DNA of 64,000 nucleotides from Scytalidium lignicola (taxonomy: Eukaryota; Ascomycota; Leotiomycetes), in NCBI GenBank assembly GCA_002812745.2, contig NCSJ02000036.1, forward strand, positions 124,001-188,000, written 5' to 3'. The notes under the pieces were generated by a model. That model was not told the origin of the DNA, did not search any database, and saw only the letters and a program-made list of their open reading frames with translations. Position 1 is the first letter of the stretch. Each line of letters opens with the position of its first letter. Made by a program: the position numbers and the translations under genes. This document shows positions 34,613 through 47,211 of the stretch, piece after piece.

Positions 34613-35297
34613 AGCTGCTGAAGAAGGGCCCAGAGCGAGAGCAGAGCCAAATCAGACGAAAGGTTTAGCAGGTCCAGCTGTCGCGTCTAATACAACGCAA
34701 GCTGCCAGGTTGCTGGTTGCACAACTTCGCGTTCTCAACGGTTTCACAAGACTCTCACGACTGCACGCTGCAGTTTCCTTGCCCAAGGAACTCGCCGTTG
34801 TTCGCTGTTGATAGAATAAATTTATTTACCTCCCGTTTCAACTTCCCAAGTTTCAAGGCTGTCGCTACGGCAAGGTACCCTAGCACAAACATAAATATCA
34901 AGCTGCCTTGGTGCCTTACACATATGGACGTGGCGTTCGTGCATTGATCAAATCTTAGAGGTGGGCTACTGGGTAGTATTAGAACTTGCTACATTCCACA
35001 ACTACATTCTAATTATAACACAGAATCATGCTTTATTTATCATTAAGTAGAGCGTTCGTGTTTTTATCTCTTCCCTAAAATGTAATTTAGTTTGGATCTG
35101 TGCAATTAGTAACTTCTAGGGAATCACATGAACAGCTTCGAACAGAATGGGAGTGGAGATAAGCTCGGCGAGAAATGAAGTACGGAAGTACCGATTTCAC
35201 GTGCTTATGTTTTGTTGCGGTGGATCAGGCGAAGATAAGTGTCAAACATCCACAAGACAATGTGACGAAATATTGAGCCCTGGGCCACAAGAACGGA
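34613..35297. other. divergent promoter region between dnm1 and an unknown gene
   Basis: No gene seen. A CACGTG E-box lies at 35198-35203, about 95 bp before the plus-strand ATG. Confidence 0.45.
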
Positions 35298-36296
35298 ATG
35301 AGTGATGACAAGGGCAAGGCTCGTGCTCGAGACGAAAAGGAGGATACGAAAATTTCCAACGATGCTACTCAAAATTCACTTCTCTCAAGAGTCGTAAACT
35401 CGGCTACTGGTCTGACAAAAAGCGCCTTTGCTGCTCCAACTAATAATGAGGTAAATGATGCCGCTGCTGTAGCTTCAACAATATCTGGGAAAGGGCACAT
35501 ACCATCTGGAAATAGCAGTTCAGCTTGGACAGAGAGCTCCAAACAAGCTCAACAAAATGCTCCGTCCTCCAGCCAGCCAGGAGTTTCTAGCTCTTTTCAA
35601 TCGGGACATGCTGAACAACACGCCAGCAATGCCGAGGTTGAATTCTCAAGCTTCTTAGATGGCATTGATACGTTCAAGGCCTCTGAGACCGATCAAAATG
35701 CTTTACTAGCTGGACAAAATTTTGAACTCGGCCTTCGCCAAGCGAGTTCTCAGGTTCCAGTTGCGGCAGTATCTCCACCTATTACTGTCACAGAGCAGGA
35801 ACGGTTTGATGGAGCAGAAGTAGTAGCCATGCTCTCTAGCTCTAATGGTACAGGCGGCATATTTGAAGCTCCAGAAGATGATACAATCTACGATTGGAGC
35901 TTCTCAGAAGAGCAACTCTCTCAAATCCGTGCTATTACAAGGGATCTCCTTCCCCCTCTGGAACCTCACGGCTCCATTTCTGCTGATAACCCACGCAATT
36001 TAAATCCTCCTTTCACAGATCAATATAGCGTTCCCAGAATAGATGCTTCTGCCGATGAGTCTTATATGTACTTCGGAATCTCGGGGGATCCAGATGCGGC
36101 CCGGCAAATGTGGAGGGAGCAATGGGAAGGGGTCTTGAGTCGGTATGCCGATGATGTTTGGGGTAACTTATTGCCCCTTGTGCAGGAGGCTCGGAAGGAA
36201 GTTGAAAACATGAGCAATGTTGAAGGATCAGAGACACAGGAACCAAAAGCTCTTAGAAGGCTTGGTATAATACTTGGCCATTTAAGAAAACAATGA
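35298..36296 (+). CDS. uncharacterised acidic protein, intronless
   Basis: Single exon of 332 aa with ATG at 35298. I do not recognise the family. The first 130 residues are Ser/Ala/Gln-rich and probably disordered, with a short amphipathic stretch LLSRVVNSATGLTKSAF. A compact motif EFSSFLDGIDTF follows near 115. The C-terminal half is acidic and aromatic (DTIYDWSFSEEQLSQIRAI, YMYFGISGDPDAARQMWREQ, YADDVWGNLLPLVQEARKEV) and looks helical and folded. No signal peptide, membrane span or catalytic motif is seen. Codon use and openness over 1 kb, and composition change between halves, support a real gene. It is divergent from dnm1 and convergent with the PEBP gene. Confidence 0.8.
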   Translation: MSDDKGKARARDEKEDTKISNDATQNSLLSRVVNSATGLTKSAFAAPTNNEVNDAAAVASTISGKGHIPSGNSSSAWTESSKQAQQNAPSSSQPGVSSSFQSGHAEQHASNAEVEFSSFLDGIDTFKASETDQNALLAGQNFELGLRQASSQVPVAAVSPPITVTEQERFDGAEVVAMLSSSNGTGGIFEAPEDDTIYDWSFSEEQLSQIRAITRDLLPPLEPHGSISADNPRNLNPPFTDQYSVPRIDASADESYMYFGISGDPDAARQMWREQWEGVLSRYADDVWGNLLPLVQEARKEVENMSNVEGSETQEPKALRRLGIILGHLRKQ

Positions 36297-36485
36297 GATC
36301 CATTGCTTCGTCCACTTCCTTTATTCCGCCTTTTCGGTTAAAATGATCAAGATCTGATTGCCTGGCCATGAAAATTATGTCCTATGCTCTATAGCATCAA
36401 CATCATCCGAATATCACAAAGCCCACCCAAAAAATGTAGCATTATAGCGTGTAGCAGTTCACATTAGAAGCCTTGTCCTTCAGAT

Positions 36486-37262
36486 TCATTGCTTCTTATT
36501 CTTCTCGTAAAAGAAATTCGCGCCAACGACATTCAACTTCTCCTTTTTAGCCCAATCCCTCACACCATGTCTTACCTTTTCAGTCCCCCAATGCTGACGG
36601 TCCTCTGGTGCTGTCAAATTGGTGTTTACTCCCTCTAGTAGTATGAATACATATCGATGATATCCAGTTTTGGGAGGCGGTGCGGGATTTTTGTCTAAAG
36701 GAACCGTCGATTAGCATAAGGTACCGAAGCATTCAATTGATATAGATGTGAATCCATACACTTGACCAATTCGTCCAAATCATCTGGATCATATTGCACC
36801 TTGAATTCCGTCGCGCTAGAAGTACTTTCTGGAACTGCTGCAATCCAGTGGCACATCTCGGACCATTTGGGATTATCTCTAGACGGTGCATCTGGGTCTG
36901 TGAGAGCCACAGTAAGACCTCTTATATGCGGATTACCAGGACAGTATATCTTCACAGATGGAGCATGCTTGGTTGTCGACTTTTTCAGTGCGTTGCCCAA
37001 CGTCACTGGCCGTTCAACACCATAGTATGGAAGTAGGAAGCAGGCAGGCTTGAAATCATCTACAACGTCGTCAATGATGCCTGCATCCTTCAAGCTTTTG
37101 TTCATATAAGCTCTATGGCCATGGCAGTGACGACACAGAAGCTTACGAATTTCTGATAATATCAAATAGGTCCTTTTGATTTTCGAGAACTTCTTGTCCC
37201 TGGAAAGCAGCCCACGAAGCTGCAGCCAGGGATAGTATAAGGAGGCATAGACTTAACTGCAT
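36486..37262 (-). CDS. secreted phosphatidylethanolamine-binding protein (PEBP family)
   Basis: PEBP-fold protein; fungal relatives include the carboxypeptidase Y inhibitor. Three exons (complement): 37147-37262, 36760-37094, 36486-36694, giving 219 aa. The ATG at 37262 begins a hydrophobic signal peptide (MQLSLCLLILSLAAASWA). The ligand-pocket motif DPDAPSR is at 105-111 with HW at 121-122, and the second conserved region GYHRYVFILLEG is in the last exon. Intron 2 uses the donor GTATGG at 36759, which yields LVKYKNPAPPPKTGYHRY. The GTGTAT two bases earlier would break the frame. Secretion is inferred from the signal peptide. Partner is unknown. Confidence 0.9.
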
Positions 37263-38597
37263 CCTCGCCAATGGAATGCTTCGTCTTTTATTTATTGAAA
37301 TGTGCATTCACNTTTCATCCAGAGTATGAAAAAAATTACATTCCAAAGATGGAAAAATAACCTCTTGATATATTGATCCTACCTGTGATAGTTACCTGTG
37401 ATAGTTACCTACGTCATCGTCGCCTGATAGGCAGGATACGGATGTCACGTGTTATTTTTACAGGTGATACCTCCGTAGTCAATTTGAGGAGAATGAAGAT
37501 TGCAGTCGCATCGAGTAACTCAATATAAGGACGCTTTAAAATGATTGATATNAAAAAAAGGTAGGAGATGGATACTTTAAAGGAAAAGTAAAAATACCTG
37601 CTCCGTTGGGCCTTACAGTAGTAGCTATGTACAGTACTTTCAATCCAGATTCGGGCAGCAATAAGTAGGAACTTGGGTACTTAGATGCGCTTGATAAAGC
37701 CCTAAAGCCAAAATCCGAAAAGTCAGGCTGTAGTAACTGCAAGGTCTCGCAGATGCGTAATATTGGGACTTCCACGCCTGGACCAACTCTAGCGGCGTAA
37801 GGTAGCAATGAGGAGCATTGTTGCAAAAGCTAGTTTTGGTCTAAGTGGCCGAACTATTGTCTCGTCGATCGAAAGTAGCACCTTTATTGTTTTAAATATC
37901 AGGATGGCGTTTCCTTAAGCTATTTGAGGTCCTTGAAACGGATATGAAAAGGAGTTGAAATCTATTCGAGTTTCTCAGCAAGCAACAGGGAAGATTAAAT
38001 AGACGAATTAGCTAAGCAAATTGGATTATATAATCAATTTCAATCAGTTGACTCAATAAATTTGATATTAATCGGAGGGGTAGATTATATCGAGTTATCG
38101 AGATTTGACTGTACGGGGTATCTGAGCTCTTGGTGCCGTTGTGGGGTGTTTGTCATCCTGGCACGCGTTTTGCTTTTGGACCGATCTTGCTGAGGCTGCT
38201 TGCCCGCATCTCTCGTCACTGTCGCTCGCCAAGCCAACCACAACCCCACGACATCTCCATTAACCTTGATCTCTCACCCCAAGAGTCGTCTGCACTCTCC
38301 ACTACCTCTAGCGTTGAATTCCTGATTTCGTGTTACAGCTCTGGCGGAATAGTCTGCTTATTTACCATCTCCTCCTTAGCGCAATCCAGACGCCTTACAT
38401 TACATTTTCGATCTAAGACAAGGAACCTACCCTTGCCTATATCAGTGTGCCTCAGCCTGCTGTGCGTGGGACCACGATATCCTCTAGATTGTCGCCGCGA
38501 TCGAGCTCATCCGCCAAGACTGCTCATACCTTCGCTCTCTGTTGTCATATATTGTCGGCGAGGACTGCTTCTCCTCACCGCGTGCTGGTAGGAAAAG
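37263..38597. other. divergent promoter region between PEBP and PP2A B-subunit genes
   Basis: No gene seen. Contains undetermined bases at 37312 and 37552, a short tandem repeat, a CACGTG at 37446-37451 and a C/T-rich stretch from about 38.2 kb that fits a long 5' leader of the PP2A gene. Confidence 0.45.
37381..37410. repeat. 13-bp tandem repeat, ACCTGTGATAGTT x2 plus ACCT
   Basis: Two perfect copies followed by the first four bases of a third, about 120 bp upstream of the PEBP start. Confidence 0.85.
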
Positions 38598-40482
38598 ATG
38601 GTAGAAGCAGACTCGAACTCTCCAACATGGAAGTTCACACAGTAAGCATACCATCTCGTCCTCATCTTGGCTCATTGCTAGTTTTAATCTGCTGTATTGA
38701 TGCACTGAATCTACTTTGCTTCTGAGTTTCTGCAAACTGTGGCAAACTTATTGACCATGTCGGCGCTAACTTCTTGATCAGATGCTTTGGAGATAAAGGT
38801 GATGTAGAGGATATAACGGAAGGTTAGTAGCAATCTATATGAAACTGTCATACTTTTCTCTCCTTCTCTTTCTCCATGTGCTACAAGCTACGGCTCAACG
38901 ACAAAGCTAACATATTCCTATCATAGCCGATATCATTTCCACAGTAGAATTCGATCACACAGGAAACTATTTAGCAACTGGAGACAAAGGTGGACGAGTA
39001 GTACTTTTTGAGAGAAATGAAACAGTATGCAATTCTCGGCGCTGGGACTACAGATCGATCTAGTCACGGATAGTTTTATGGTTGAAATTCTAGGCTAACT
39101 TCTACAGAAAAAAACATGCGAGTACAAATTCCATACCGAATTCCAATCTCACGAACCTGAATTTGATTACCTTAAATCCCTCGAAATAGAAGAAAAAATA
39201 AACAAAATCAAATGGTGTCGGCGACAGAATGCTTCACATTATCTTCTTTCAACAAATGATAAAACGATCAAGCTATGGAAGGTTTTCGAGAAGTCCTTAA
39301 AAGTGGTGGCAGAGAATAACCTATCGCATGATCTTACTCCTGGGAATGGCGTAGGAGGTGGAGGGGCTGTAAAGCCCATGCACAATGTCCATTTTACAAG
39401 CTCTAACGACCTTAAACTACCCCGCCTTACCCATCATGATACCGTCGTCGCTGCAGTACCTCGACGAACATATGCCAATGCACATGCATACCATATCAAC
39501 AGCATCTCCGTCAATAGTGACGGTGAGACTTTCATCAGTAGTGATGACTTGCGAATAAACCTGTGGAATCTCAACATTCAAGACCAGAGCTTTAATATCG
39601 TGGATATCAAGCCAGCCAACATGGAGGAGTTAACAGAGGTCATCACTGCTGCAGAATTCCACCCACTGAGCTGTAACTGGTTCATGTATGCAAGTTCAAA
39701 AGGCACGATCAAACTTGCAGATATGCGAGAAAGTGCATTATGTGATCAGCATGCGAAACGTAAGTCAGGGAAAGAGTCAGTGATGTAGTTCATATTGCTA
39801 ACAAACACTTTCATACAGAATTTGAGCAGGAAGAAGATCCTGCTGCAAGATCTTTCTTTTCCGAGATCATCTCCTCAATTTCAGATGTACGCTTCTCACA
39901 TGATGGTAGATATATCCTCTCACGCGACTACCTTACGGTTAAGATTTGGGACGTCAATATGGAGAGACAGCCTATCAAGACAATCCCGATTCATGAGCAT
40001 CTCCGACCCCGTCTCTGTGATACATATGAGAATGATAGCATTTTCGACAAGTTTGAGGTGGTCTTCTCGGGAGATGCTAAGAACGTGATGACTGGCAGCT
40101 ATAACAATAACTTCATGATTTACCCATCCGATCCCGATAAAGAGGTTGAAGTGGTTCTACAGGCCGATAAATCAGCTTTCAAAGCTAAGAAAGTTGGTGT
40201 GCCGACACCAATCAACTCCTCTGCAGCTACGAATGGCGGCAAGAAGGGCGGTTCGAGATCAGGAAGCCCAGCCGCTGGAGCCGGCCAAGGTGGTAGAATG
40301 AGAAAAGAGACCGACGCCGATCAGATTGATTTCAACAAGAAGATTTTGCATATGAGCTGGCATCCATTTGAAGATAGTATTGCCATTGCGGCCACGAACA
40401 ATGTAAGATCTCTTGGTGTTGAAAAATTCCGAAGCGTGTGCTAACCTCTTCTTTTTAGCTTTTCGTATTCTCTGCATTGTAG
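38598..40482 (+). CDS. protein phosphatase 2A regulatory B subunit (PR55/Cdc55 type)
   Basis: WD40 regulatory subunit that directs PP2A to substrates in mitosis and morphogenesis. Six exons: 38598-38641, 38782-38822, 38927-39024, 39108-39759, 39819-40402, 40459-40482. They total 1443 nt and give 480 aa. The ATG at 38598 begins [15 protein letters not shown]. Family signatures include [45 protein letters not shown] and HTYHIN-type blades (text abbreviated), [17 protein letters not shown] and [10 protein letters not shown] Ser/Gly-rich insert near 405-425 ([20 protein letters not shown]) is typical of filamentous fungi. The final exon is only 24 nt and encodes LFVFSAL, the usual C-terminal blade strand. 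The first three exons are also short. Confidence 0.94.
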
Positions 40483-41725
40483 GGCTGGGTTTATTAGGAT
40501 GCGGTCTACGGTCATCTTCTCTCGGCGTTTTAAGTGCGAGGCTGGTCAAAGTGTGTTTCCGGATTCATTAGCCAGATATTCCGATCTCAGTTCATAACTG
40601 CAGACTTCTAGTCATGAGAAAACGAAACCAATGATGACCGTGGTGATAGAGAGGTTGCGATCGCAGGTGCTTTAAGGGGTAAGGCAGTCCCAACATTAAT
40701 GAGCCGAAACGTGTGGCCCAGAGCACGGGTTCCTTGAGTGAGGAGTGTTTTGTCTTCTCCGGTTTATTTGCGGCCGTTTTAGAAAGTTCCTTTCCACGTT
40801 GGCAATTTAACTGACCGAGCTGCTGTTGATTTCATGCAGCTCGTCACACTCACGCGTACCTAACTAGTCAAGCTCGCAATTGAATGGAATACTAGAAGAT
40901 AAATACAATACAAAATTGTGTGTGAAGCCTGGTGGCTGGTGGCTGCTTGTGTGAGAGTGTGTATGTGAGCGCGTGCTCTGTTATGCAACCATGAGAATTA
41001 ATTTGACCAAAATCTACCAAATCCACCAAATCCATCAGATCCATCTAACGACAGTACCACTATTTTCTATCAATAATATCTCAACTAGCCTGTAACGCAA
41101 GAGAGACGTGACCTACAAAGTACTACGTACCAGCATCCCGTGATCAGCCCTGATCAGCCTTGGGAGCAGCAAGGCCAGCCTCATGAGGAGAAAGATTGCG
41201 CCCAGGCACACGGAGCAAGAAAGCCGGTTAAGCATAACATCGCGCCAAGCAGCGGCAATGTTGTTTTCCCAGGGCTTGCTCCAGCCACTCCCGGGGCCGG
41301 CAATCGAGAGCGGCCCAACCCCTGTGCAGAGGGCTTAGCGGGCACCAGGGCCAGCCTTTGCTTTCCGTCCGTTGTCGAATTGGCGTTTCTGGCAGTGATG
41401 AGCGAACCTTTAAATTGGCCCTCGCTACTTTCTGCTCGCTGTCCTTGTCCTGTACGTCCGCACACCTGCTGATCGTGAATGTGACTTCGGTTGTAGCCGT
41501 AGCCTTTCCTTTCGTTTTTAAAGTCCCTTTCTCTTTGGTGATGTAAGTTCCGCCCGCCCTCTCTCTTGCGTGCCCATGAAAGAAGAAAGAGNNAAAAAAA
41601 AGTCCCAATCTGCGACGCATCCAAACGGCGACGTGTCAGCTTAGTGACTGCCTCTGTCTAACCCTCTTGTCCATGGAACCCAAGCACCGCTCGCGCATGG
41701 TGTACGATTGCCGTTCTTTGTCACG
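40483..41725. other. intergenic region, no supported gene
   Basis: Includes GT-rich and CCAAATC-rich low-complexity stretches near 40.9-41.05 kb, a GC-rich segment at 41.1-41.5 kb with only composition-driven frames, and two undetermined bases at 41592-41593 before an A-run. Confidence 0.45.
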
Positions 41726-43325
41726 ATGCCGAGAAGACGCAAGACTGACCGCAGCAGCTCCAATTCCAACCCTATGACAGTACAGTCCACCACCCGACGA
41801 CGCACTACCCTGCGAGATCTCCAAGCCAACGCCTCTGCTTCCGCCGCTGCCGCCGCGGCTTCGTCTGCCGTCGTGACGTCCGAGGGCGATGTGATAGTCC
41901 CGAAGGTCATCAACGCTGCGCCCTCGCTGGAAAACGCCGAGTTGTATGGAATTCAGGACGAGCGAACCATGTTCTCCAAGGCCATGGCCCTCGCGGGGCG
42001 CATGTTCATCGAGACCATCCCGCAATGGCTTACAATTGGTGTTATGCTGTCCTTGATCTTTGGAGGTTGTTGCTCAAATGTGAGTTTCCGGGGACGTGTC
42101 CTGTTCAGCTTTGTTGTATGTAAAATTGGAGGCTTACGGTGCTTACTGCTAGGTCTTTGCACTAGAGGCTATTATAAAGTAAGTAGATCAATCGCTTGGG
42201 AGAAGTTAGACCTGTTATTCATGAGTGCTGACCATCATACTTTTGTTTAGAGTGGAGCCAGCCAGTGGTATGTCCTCATTTACCCTCGGAATCTACAAGA
42301 AATACTCTCTAACCTTAGCCATCAAGGAACTCTTTTAACTTTCGTTCAATTCTGCTTCGTGGCTTGTACAGGTTATGTCTCTCAGTTCGATCGAACTCGG
42401 CCACCTCTATTCCTCAAACCCAACAAAGTACCTATACGCAGATGGCTTTTTAACATTGCTCTATTCTTCGCTATCAATGTATTGAATAATCACGCTTTTA
42501 GCTATGACATTTCTGTCCCGCTGCATATCATCTTGCGGTCAGGCGGAAGTATTACTACCATTATAGCAGGATATCTTTGGGGCAAGCGCTATTCACGAAC
42601 CAAGGTTATTGCTGTCATTCTTCTGACCATTGGGGTTATCATTGCTGCCTGGTCAGATTCACAATCAAAGGTATGCGTCACCAATGTCTTCTTCGCTACC
42701 TCTCAGAAGTATTGATGACATCTAGAAAACCGAGTCCGTCGATGAAGGATTAACATCTTTCAACACCGGTCTTGCAATATTGTTCATTGCCCAGGTGCTT
42801 TCGTCCATCATGGGTTTGTATACGGAAGAGACTTACAAGAGATATGGTGGACAATGGAAGGAGAACCTATTCTACTCACATCTTCTCGCTCTTCCCTTGT
42901 TCATCCCATTCATGCCCGCGATGAAAAATCAGTTTCTCCGCCTGGCATCTTCACCTCCATTGGGTCTCCCAACTTATGATGCAGTTAACAAACTTCCTCC
43001 GAACATGCATGAAGGTCTCGACAAAATACGAATACCAAGTCAGCTGGCATACCTGGCAGTGAACATACTGACTCAGTACGCTTGCATACGCGGCGTTAAT
43101 CTTCTCGCAGCAGTATCTTCAGCACTTACGGTTACTATTGTTTTAAACGTCCGAAAGCTAGTTAGTCTTCTTTTGAGTATATGGCTCTTTGGCAATCGTT
43201 TATCTCCAGGAACGCTGTTAGGTGCATGTATTGTATTTGGGGCAGGTGCGATGTACGGTCTAGATGCCAAGTCAGGTCCTAATCGGCCAAGACGCAAGAC
43301 TGTCAGTGGCACCAATGCCGGATAG
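41726..43325 (+). CDS. UAA/SLC35B-type nucleotide-sugar transporter (UDP-N-acetylglucosamine transporter, Yea4-like)
   Basis: Golgi/ER membrane antiporter bringing UDP-sugars into the lumen. Five exons: 41726-42079, 42153-42178, 42251-42267, 42327-42670, 42726-43325. They total 1341 nt and give 446 aa. The ATG at 41726 is chosen because the frame further upstream begins only at TTG. A basic Ser/Ala-rich cytosolic tail of about 100 residues precedes about ten membrane spans (QWLTIGVMLSLIFGG, FVQFCFVACTGY, and so on). The conserved VFALEAIIKVEPASGTLLT section is spread over two very small exons of 26 and 17 nt. Other family text: NNHAFSYDISVPLHIILRSGG, SIMGLYTEETYKRYG, TVTIVLNVRKLVSLLLSI. Yeast Yea4 is the closest match I can name; substrate is inferred from family. 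Confidence 0.92.
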
Positions 43326-43885
43326 ATACTATGTTAAGAGAACATGACTTTTTATGAAAATTAGAGAATAGATATGAATTCTTGAGATTTTAGTTCTTTA
43401 CCCCTCTCTAATTATAATGCGGAGTATCTAAGCAAAGTGGAAGGAATAGGCGAATTTCACCTTTGCCGCACTGTAGTTCTATCGGCGGCTTGGCGCTATG
43501 TCACAGCTTGGCCCTCTCGGCCCTGTAGGTAGGTAAGCTCCCTGCAGAGGCTCGCGAAGGAAGAAATTGTGTAAAAAAAGCATTCTTATCAGTGTTTGTG
43601 CACCCACATGTTTCCTAAGTGTCATTAGGTAGGAAATTTGTGTAACAATTAGGGTTCATCAACCCCATCTGGATTGCTTTTCCTCGTGTAGGACGTGAGT
43701 TACAGGGTATTCTAACGTCATGTTGTCCGGTATGTTGCATTGCTGAGGAGTCACAAATCTAATACGCCGTCCAAGCACTACGAGCTAAGGCTGACAATCA
43801 AATTTAAGGAGCTATATCGCAGGGGCCATCCACTGCATCCAGTTCCCCCAAAACTAGCTCCTTGAACAATACTCATTTTGCGGAT
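43326..43885. other. intergenic / 5' leader of AMP deaminase
   Basis: The frame of the AMP deaminase stays open back to a possible acceptor CAG at 43822, so an upstream coding exon cannot be excluded. Nothing else seen. Confidence 0.45.
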
Positions 43886-46800
43886 ATGTCCGAAGAGGAG
43901 GACGACTATCGCGGCGGAGATATGGATGATGATGATGCTAGGTCTGAAGGTACCCTAGACGACCGACATGAAAGAGATCGAGACATGCTTCCAGAACCCG
44001 CAATGCCAGGCGCTGGTGGGGCTGGTGGGGATATTGAATATGACTCTCAGGATGGGATGCTACCAAGGGATATGCAGAGAAAGACAGCTTTCTACGATTA
44101 TACTGCAGACAAACAATTGAGCCAAGCAGATGCGAAGCTTTTTTATCAGCGAGTCCAATTAGAGGCTCAACAGACTGGTGGAAGTAATTGGGGCAATTCA
44201 CAGCCCTCGCAGCAGGGTAGTCCATCTCTGAATCCATCTACATATCCAGGTATTCTCGAAAATGAGCTGCCGGGGGTCCAAAGATCGGGTAGTTTGACTT
44301 CCATGACAAGTGGCCTTCACATTGGGCAAGACTACGCAAAGTACAGGACTTCACAACCTACAGGAATGGTGGACCTAGGAAAAGCACCTGAGAGTAATAT
44401 CGTACAGGAGCCGTCACTTAATTATCAACGCCGATTTACTCCCAGGCGTCAGAATTCCGTGTTACAAGCAGATATAGCTGCGAGATCACATTCAACGCAT
44501 CCAGATCTCCCTCATGAACCTAAGGGTGGACTTGAAAGCGAAGGAATACATGGCGCCGGTGCTGGAATCGGCGTAGGAAATGGGCCGGGAGGCTTTATCG
44601 AAAGCGACGCTCAGATTACTGCTGAATTGAACACCATATATACCAATATTCAAAAAGTAATAGATCTCAGAAGAAAGTATATCCGATTATCGCTGCAGAG
44701 GGATGGTGATAATCCCAAGGATGACCCTAATTGGCCTATCTACCCTCCTCCACCAAGGCCAGCTTGGGAGGATCCGGATCGAACAGGAGCAAACACTAGC
44801 ACGAACAGCATGTCTAACAGTATCACGCTACCTCAAGAACGGCCGCAAACAAGAGGAAGTGATCACGTAACTCCAGTAAAGGGTGGAACTACTGGTTTTC
44901 AAACTCTGCAGCCTCACAAGTTTCCACAACGTAAACGAAAGCCTGGGGAAGATATTGGATCTGATTTTGTACTGGAAGATCTCTTGCCTCTCCCAGATAG
45001 TAGTGAGATGACATTCCACCTGGATGGGAATGGCGTTTACCAAGTATATGAGAATTCTGAGGCAGAGGCACAGGACTATCCTGTCATCAGTGTACCCACA
45101 ATTCGAGAGTTCTACATGGACCTAGAAGAGGTTTTAAATATCTCATCAGATGGACCAAGTAAAAGTTTCGCTTTCCGCCGACTGCAGTATCTTGAAGGCA
45201 AATTTAATCTCTACGTACTTCTCAACGAATATCAAGAAATGGCGGACAGCAAAAGGGTCCCGCACAGAGATTTCTACAACGTTAGAAAAGTTGATACCCA
45301 CGTTCATCATTCTGCTTGTATGAATCAGAAGCATCTGCTTCGGTTTATCAAAAGTAAAATGAAGAAGTGTCCAGATGAAATCGTTATGTTTAGGGATGGC
45401 AAGCATCTCACTCTTCAAGAAGTGTTTGAAAGTATCCATTTGACAGCGTATGATCTCAGTATTGACACACTTGATATGCATGTGAGTACTACTCTAAATA
45501 ATACACTTATGCAACAGCTAAACATTCCGTAGGCTCATAAAGATTCCTTCCATCGATTTGATAAATTTAATCTCAAGTATAACCCTATTGGCGAGTCGCG
45601 GCTCAGGACTATATTCCTCAAGACAGATAATTTTATCAATGGAAGATATCTGGCCGAGATCACGAAAGAGGTCATTTCTGATCTTGAGTCTAGCAAGTAC
45701 CAGATGGTCGAGTGGCGCATCTCAATCTACGGTCGTGATATTCACGAATGGGACAATCTAGCATCCTGGGCAGTTGAAAATAAGCTCTTTTCTCATAATG
45801 TCAGATGGCTCATTCAAATCCCCCGGTTGTTTGATGTTTATAAATCAACCGGACTCATGGACAACTTTGAGCAAGTTATTAAGAATATATTCCAGCCGCT
45901 TTTTGAGGTGACTAAAGATCCTAAGAGCCACCAAAACCTTCATATTTTCCTGCAGAGAGTGATTGGATTCGATAGCGTCGATGACGAGAGCAAGGTTGAA
46001 CGACGATTGTTCAGGAAGTTTCCAATCCCGAAGGACTGGGACTCGAAGCAGAACCCTCCCTACAGCTACTGGATATACTATTTGTTCGCCAATGTAGCCT
46101 CTTTGAATGTCTGGCGGAAGCAAAGGGGTTTAAATACTTTCGTATTGCGCCCTCATGCAGGTGAAGCTGGTGATACAGATCATCTAGCAGTCGCCGCAAT
46201 GTGTTGTCATAGCATCAGTCATGGACTGTTACTCCGCAAGGTTCCTCTACTCCAATATATATTCTATCTAGAACAAATTGGGGTTGCAATGTCGCCTTTG
46301 AGTAATAACGCTCTGTTTTTGGCGTATGAGAGGAATCCATTCTTGAGCTACTTCAAGAGAGGTCTCAATGTTTCTCTTTCCACCGATGATCCGCTTCAGT
46401 TCGCTTTCACTAAAGAACCTTTAATCGAGGAATATTCCGTGGCTGCACAGATCTATAAACTTAGTGCTGTTGATATGTGTGAGTTGGCGAAGAACTCCGT
46501 CAAGCAAAGTGGTTATGAGCATACTGTCAAGCAACATTGGCTGGGTGTTGATTATAACAACCCTGGGGTTAAGGGAAATGCCATGGCAAAAACCAATGTG
46601 CCAAATATAAGAGTCGGGTTTCGCCATGAAACTTTGCTGCAGGAGCACGCTATGTAAGTCGCATCTGATGGTCTAGCCACTTGAAAACCAAATTACTGAT
46701 AACTACTAGGATCGAGCGCTATACGACTAGAGCATCAACCCCAGCTCCACAATCACCAGTGTCTGCTACTAGATCAAATGGTTTCGCTAGTAAGTCGGCT

Positions 46801-47211
46801 TATGATAACTCGGGACAAACATATCAACAATTTCCTGCGCAAGCAGGCCGGATTCCGCAACCTCAGTCACAGCTGCACCTAGACACACAGCCCTCATCAC
46901 GCGCAGTGTCATATGGAAACGGGAAGGTAAATGAGACTCCAGTACAGCGAAATCCCCAGGCCAGTGGGCCCTCTATAGAGGGATCATGGACTGGTGAGGG
47001 CGGCTTCAGTGACCCACACTTAATGGGCGCAGAACCAAAGATCTTCCCAGGTGTCGTTAGTCGTCCGCAGAGAAGAGATAGCGTCATACGACAGAATAGT
47101 ATGAGCGAGGCCGATGATAATGGTAGCGTATCAACTGTTAGGAGAAATGGAAAGGGCGATGGAGTTGGAAAGGGATTGGATGAGCCTCTTAATGAAGATA
47201 CCGCGGAGTAG
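43886..47211 (+). CDS. AMD1: AMP deaminase
   Basis: Deaminates AMP to IMP in the purine nucleotide cycle. Three exons: 43886-45481, 45533-46653, 46710-47211. They total 3219 nt and give 1072 aa. The ATG at 43886 ([12 protein letters not shown]) is the first in frame. A long acidic and disordered N-terminus precedes the catalytic domain. Zinc-binding HVHHS is at 472-476, followed by the [10 protein letters not shown] region, [17 protein letters not shown] after intron 1, HAGEAGD, and [10 protein letters not shown] with Asp817. Intron 1 lies between MH and AHKDSF and is 51 nt. The third exon adds a 167-residue Ser/Gln/Pro-rich tail not needed for catalysis. The N-terminus may extend through an upstream exon. 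Confidence 0.95.

Noticed and set aside
41181..41624. 147-codon minus-strand frame in GC-rich sequence
   Set aside because: Composition-driven, contains an undetermined base and A-run, overlaps other random frames on both strands.
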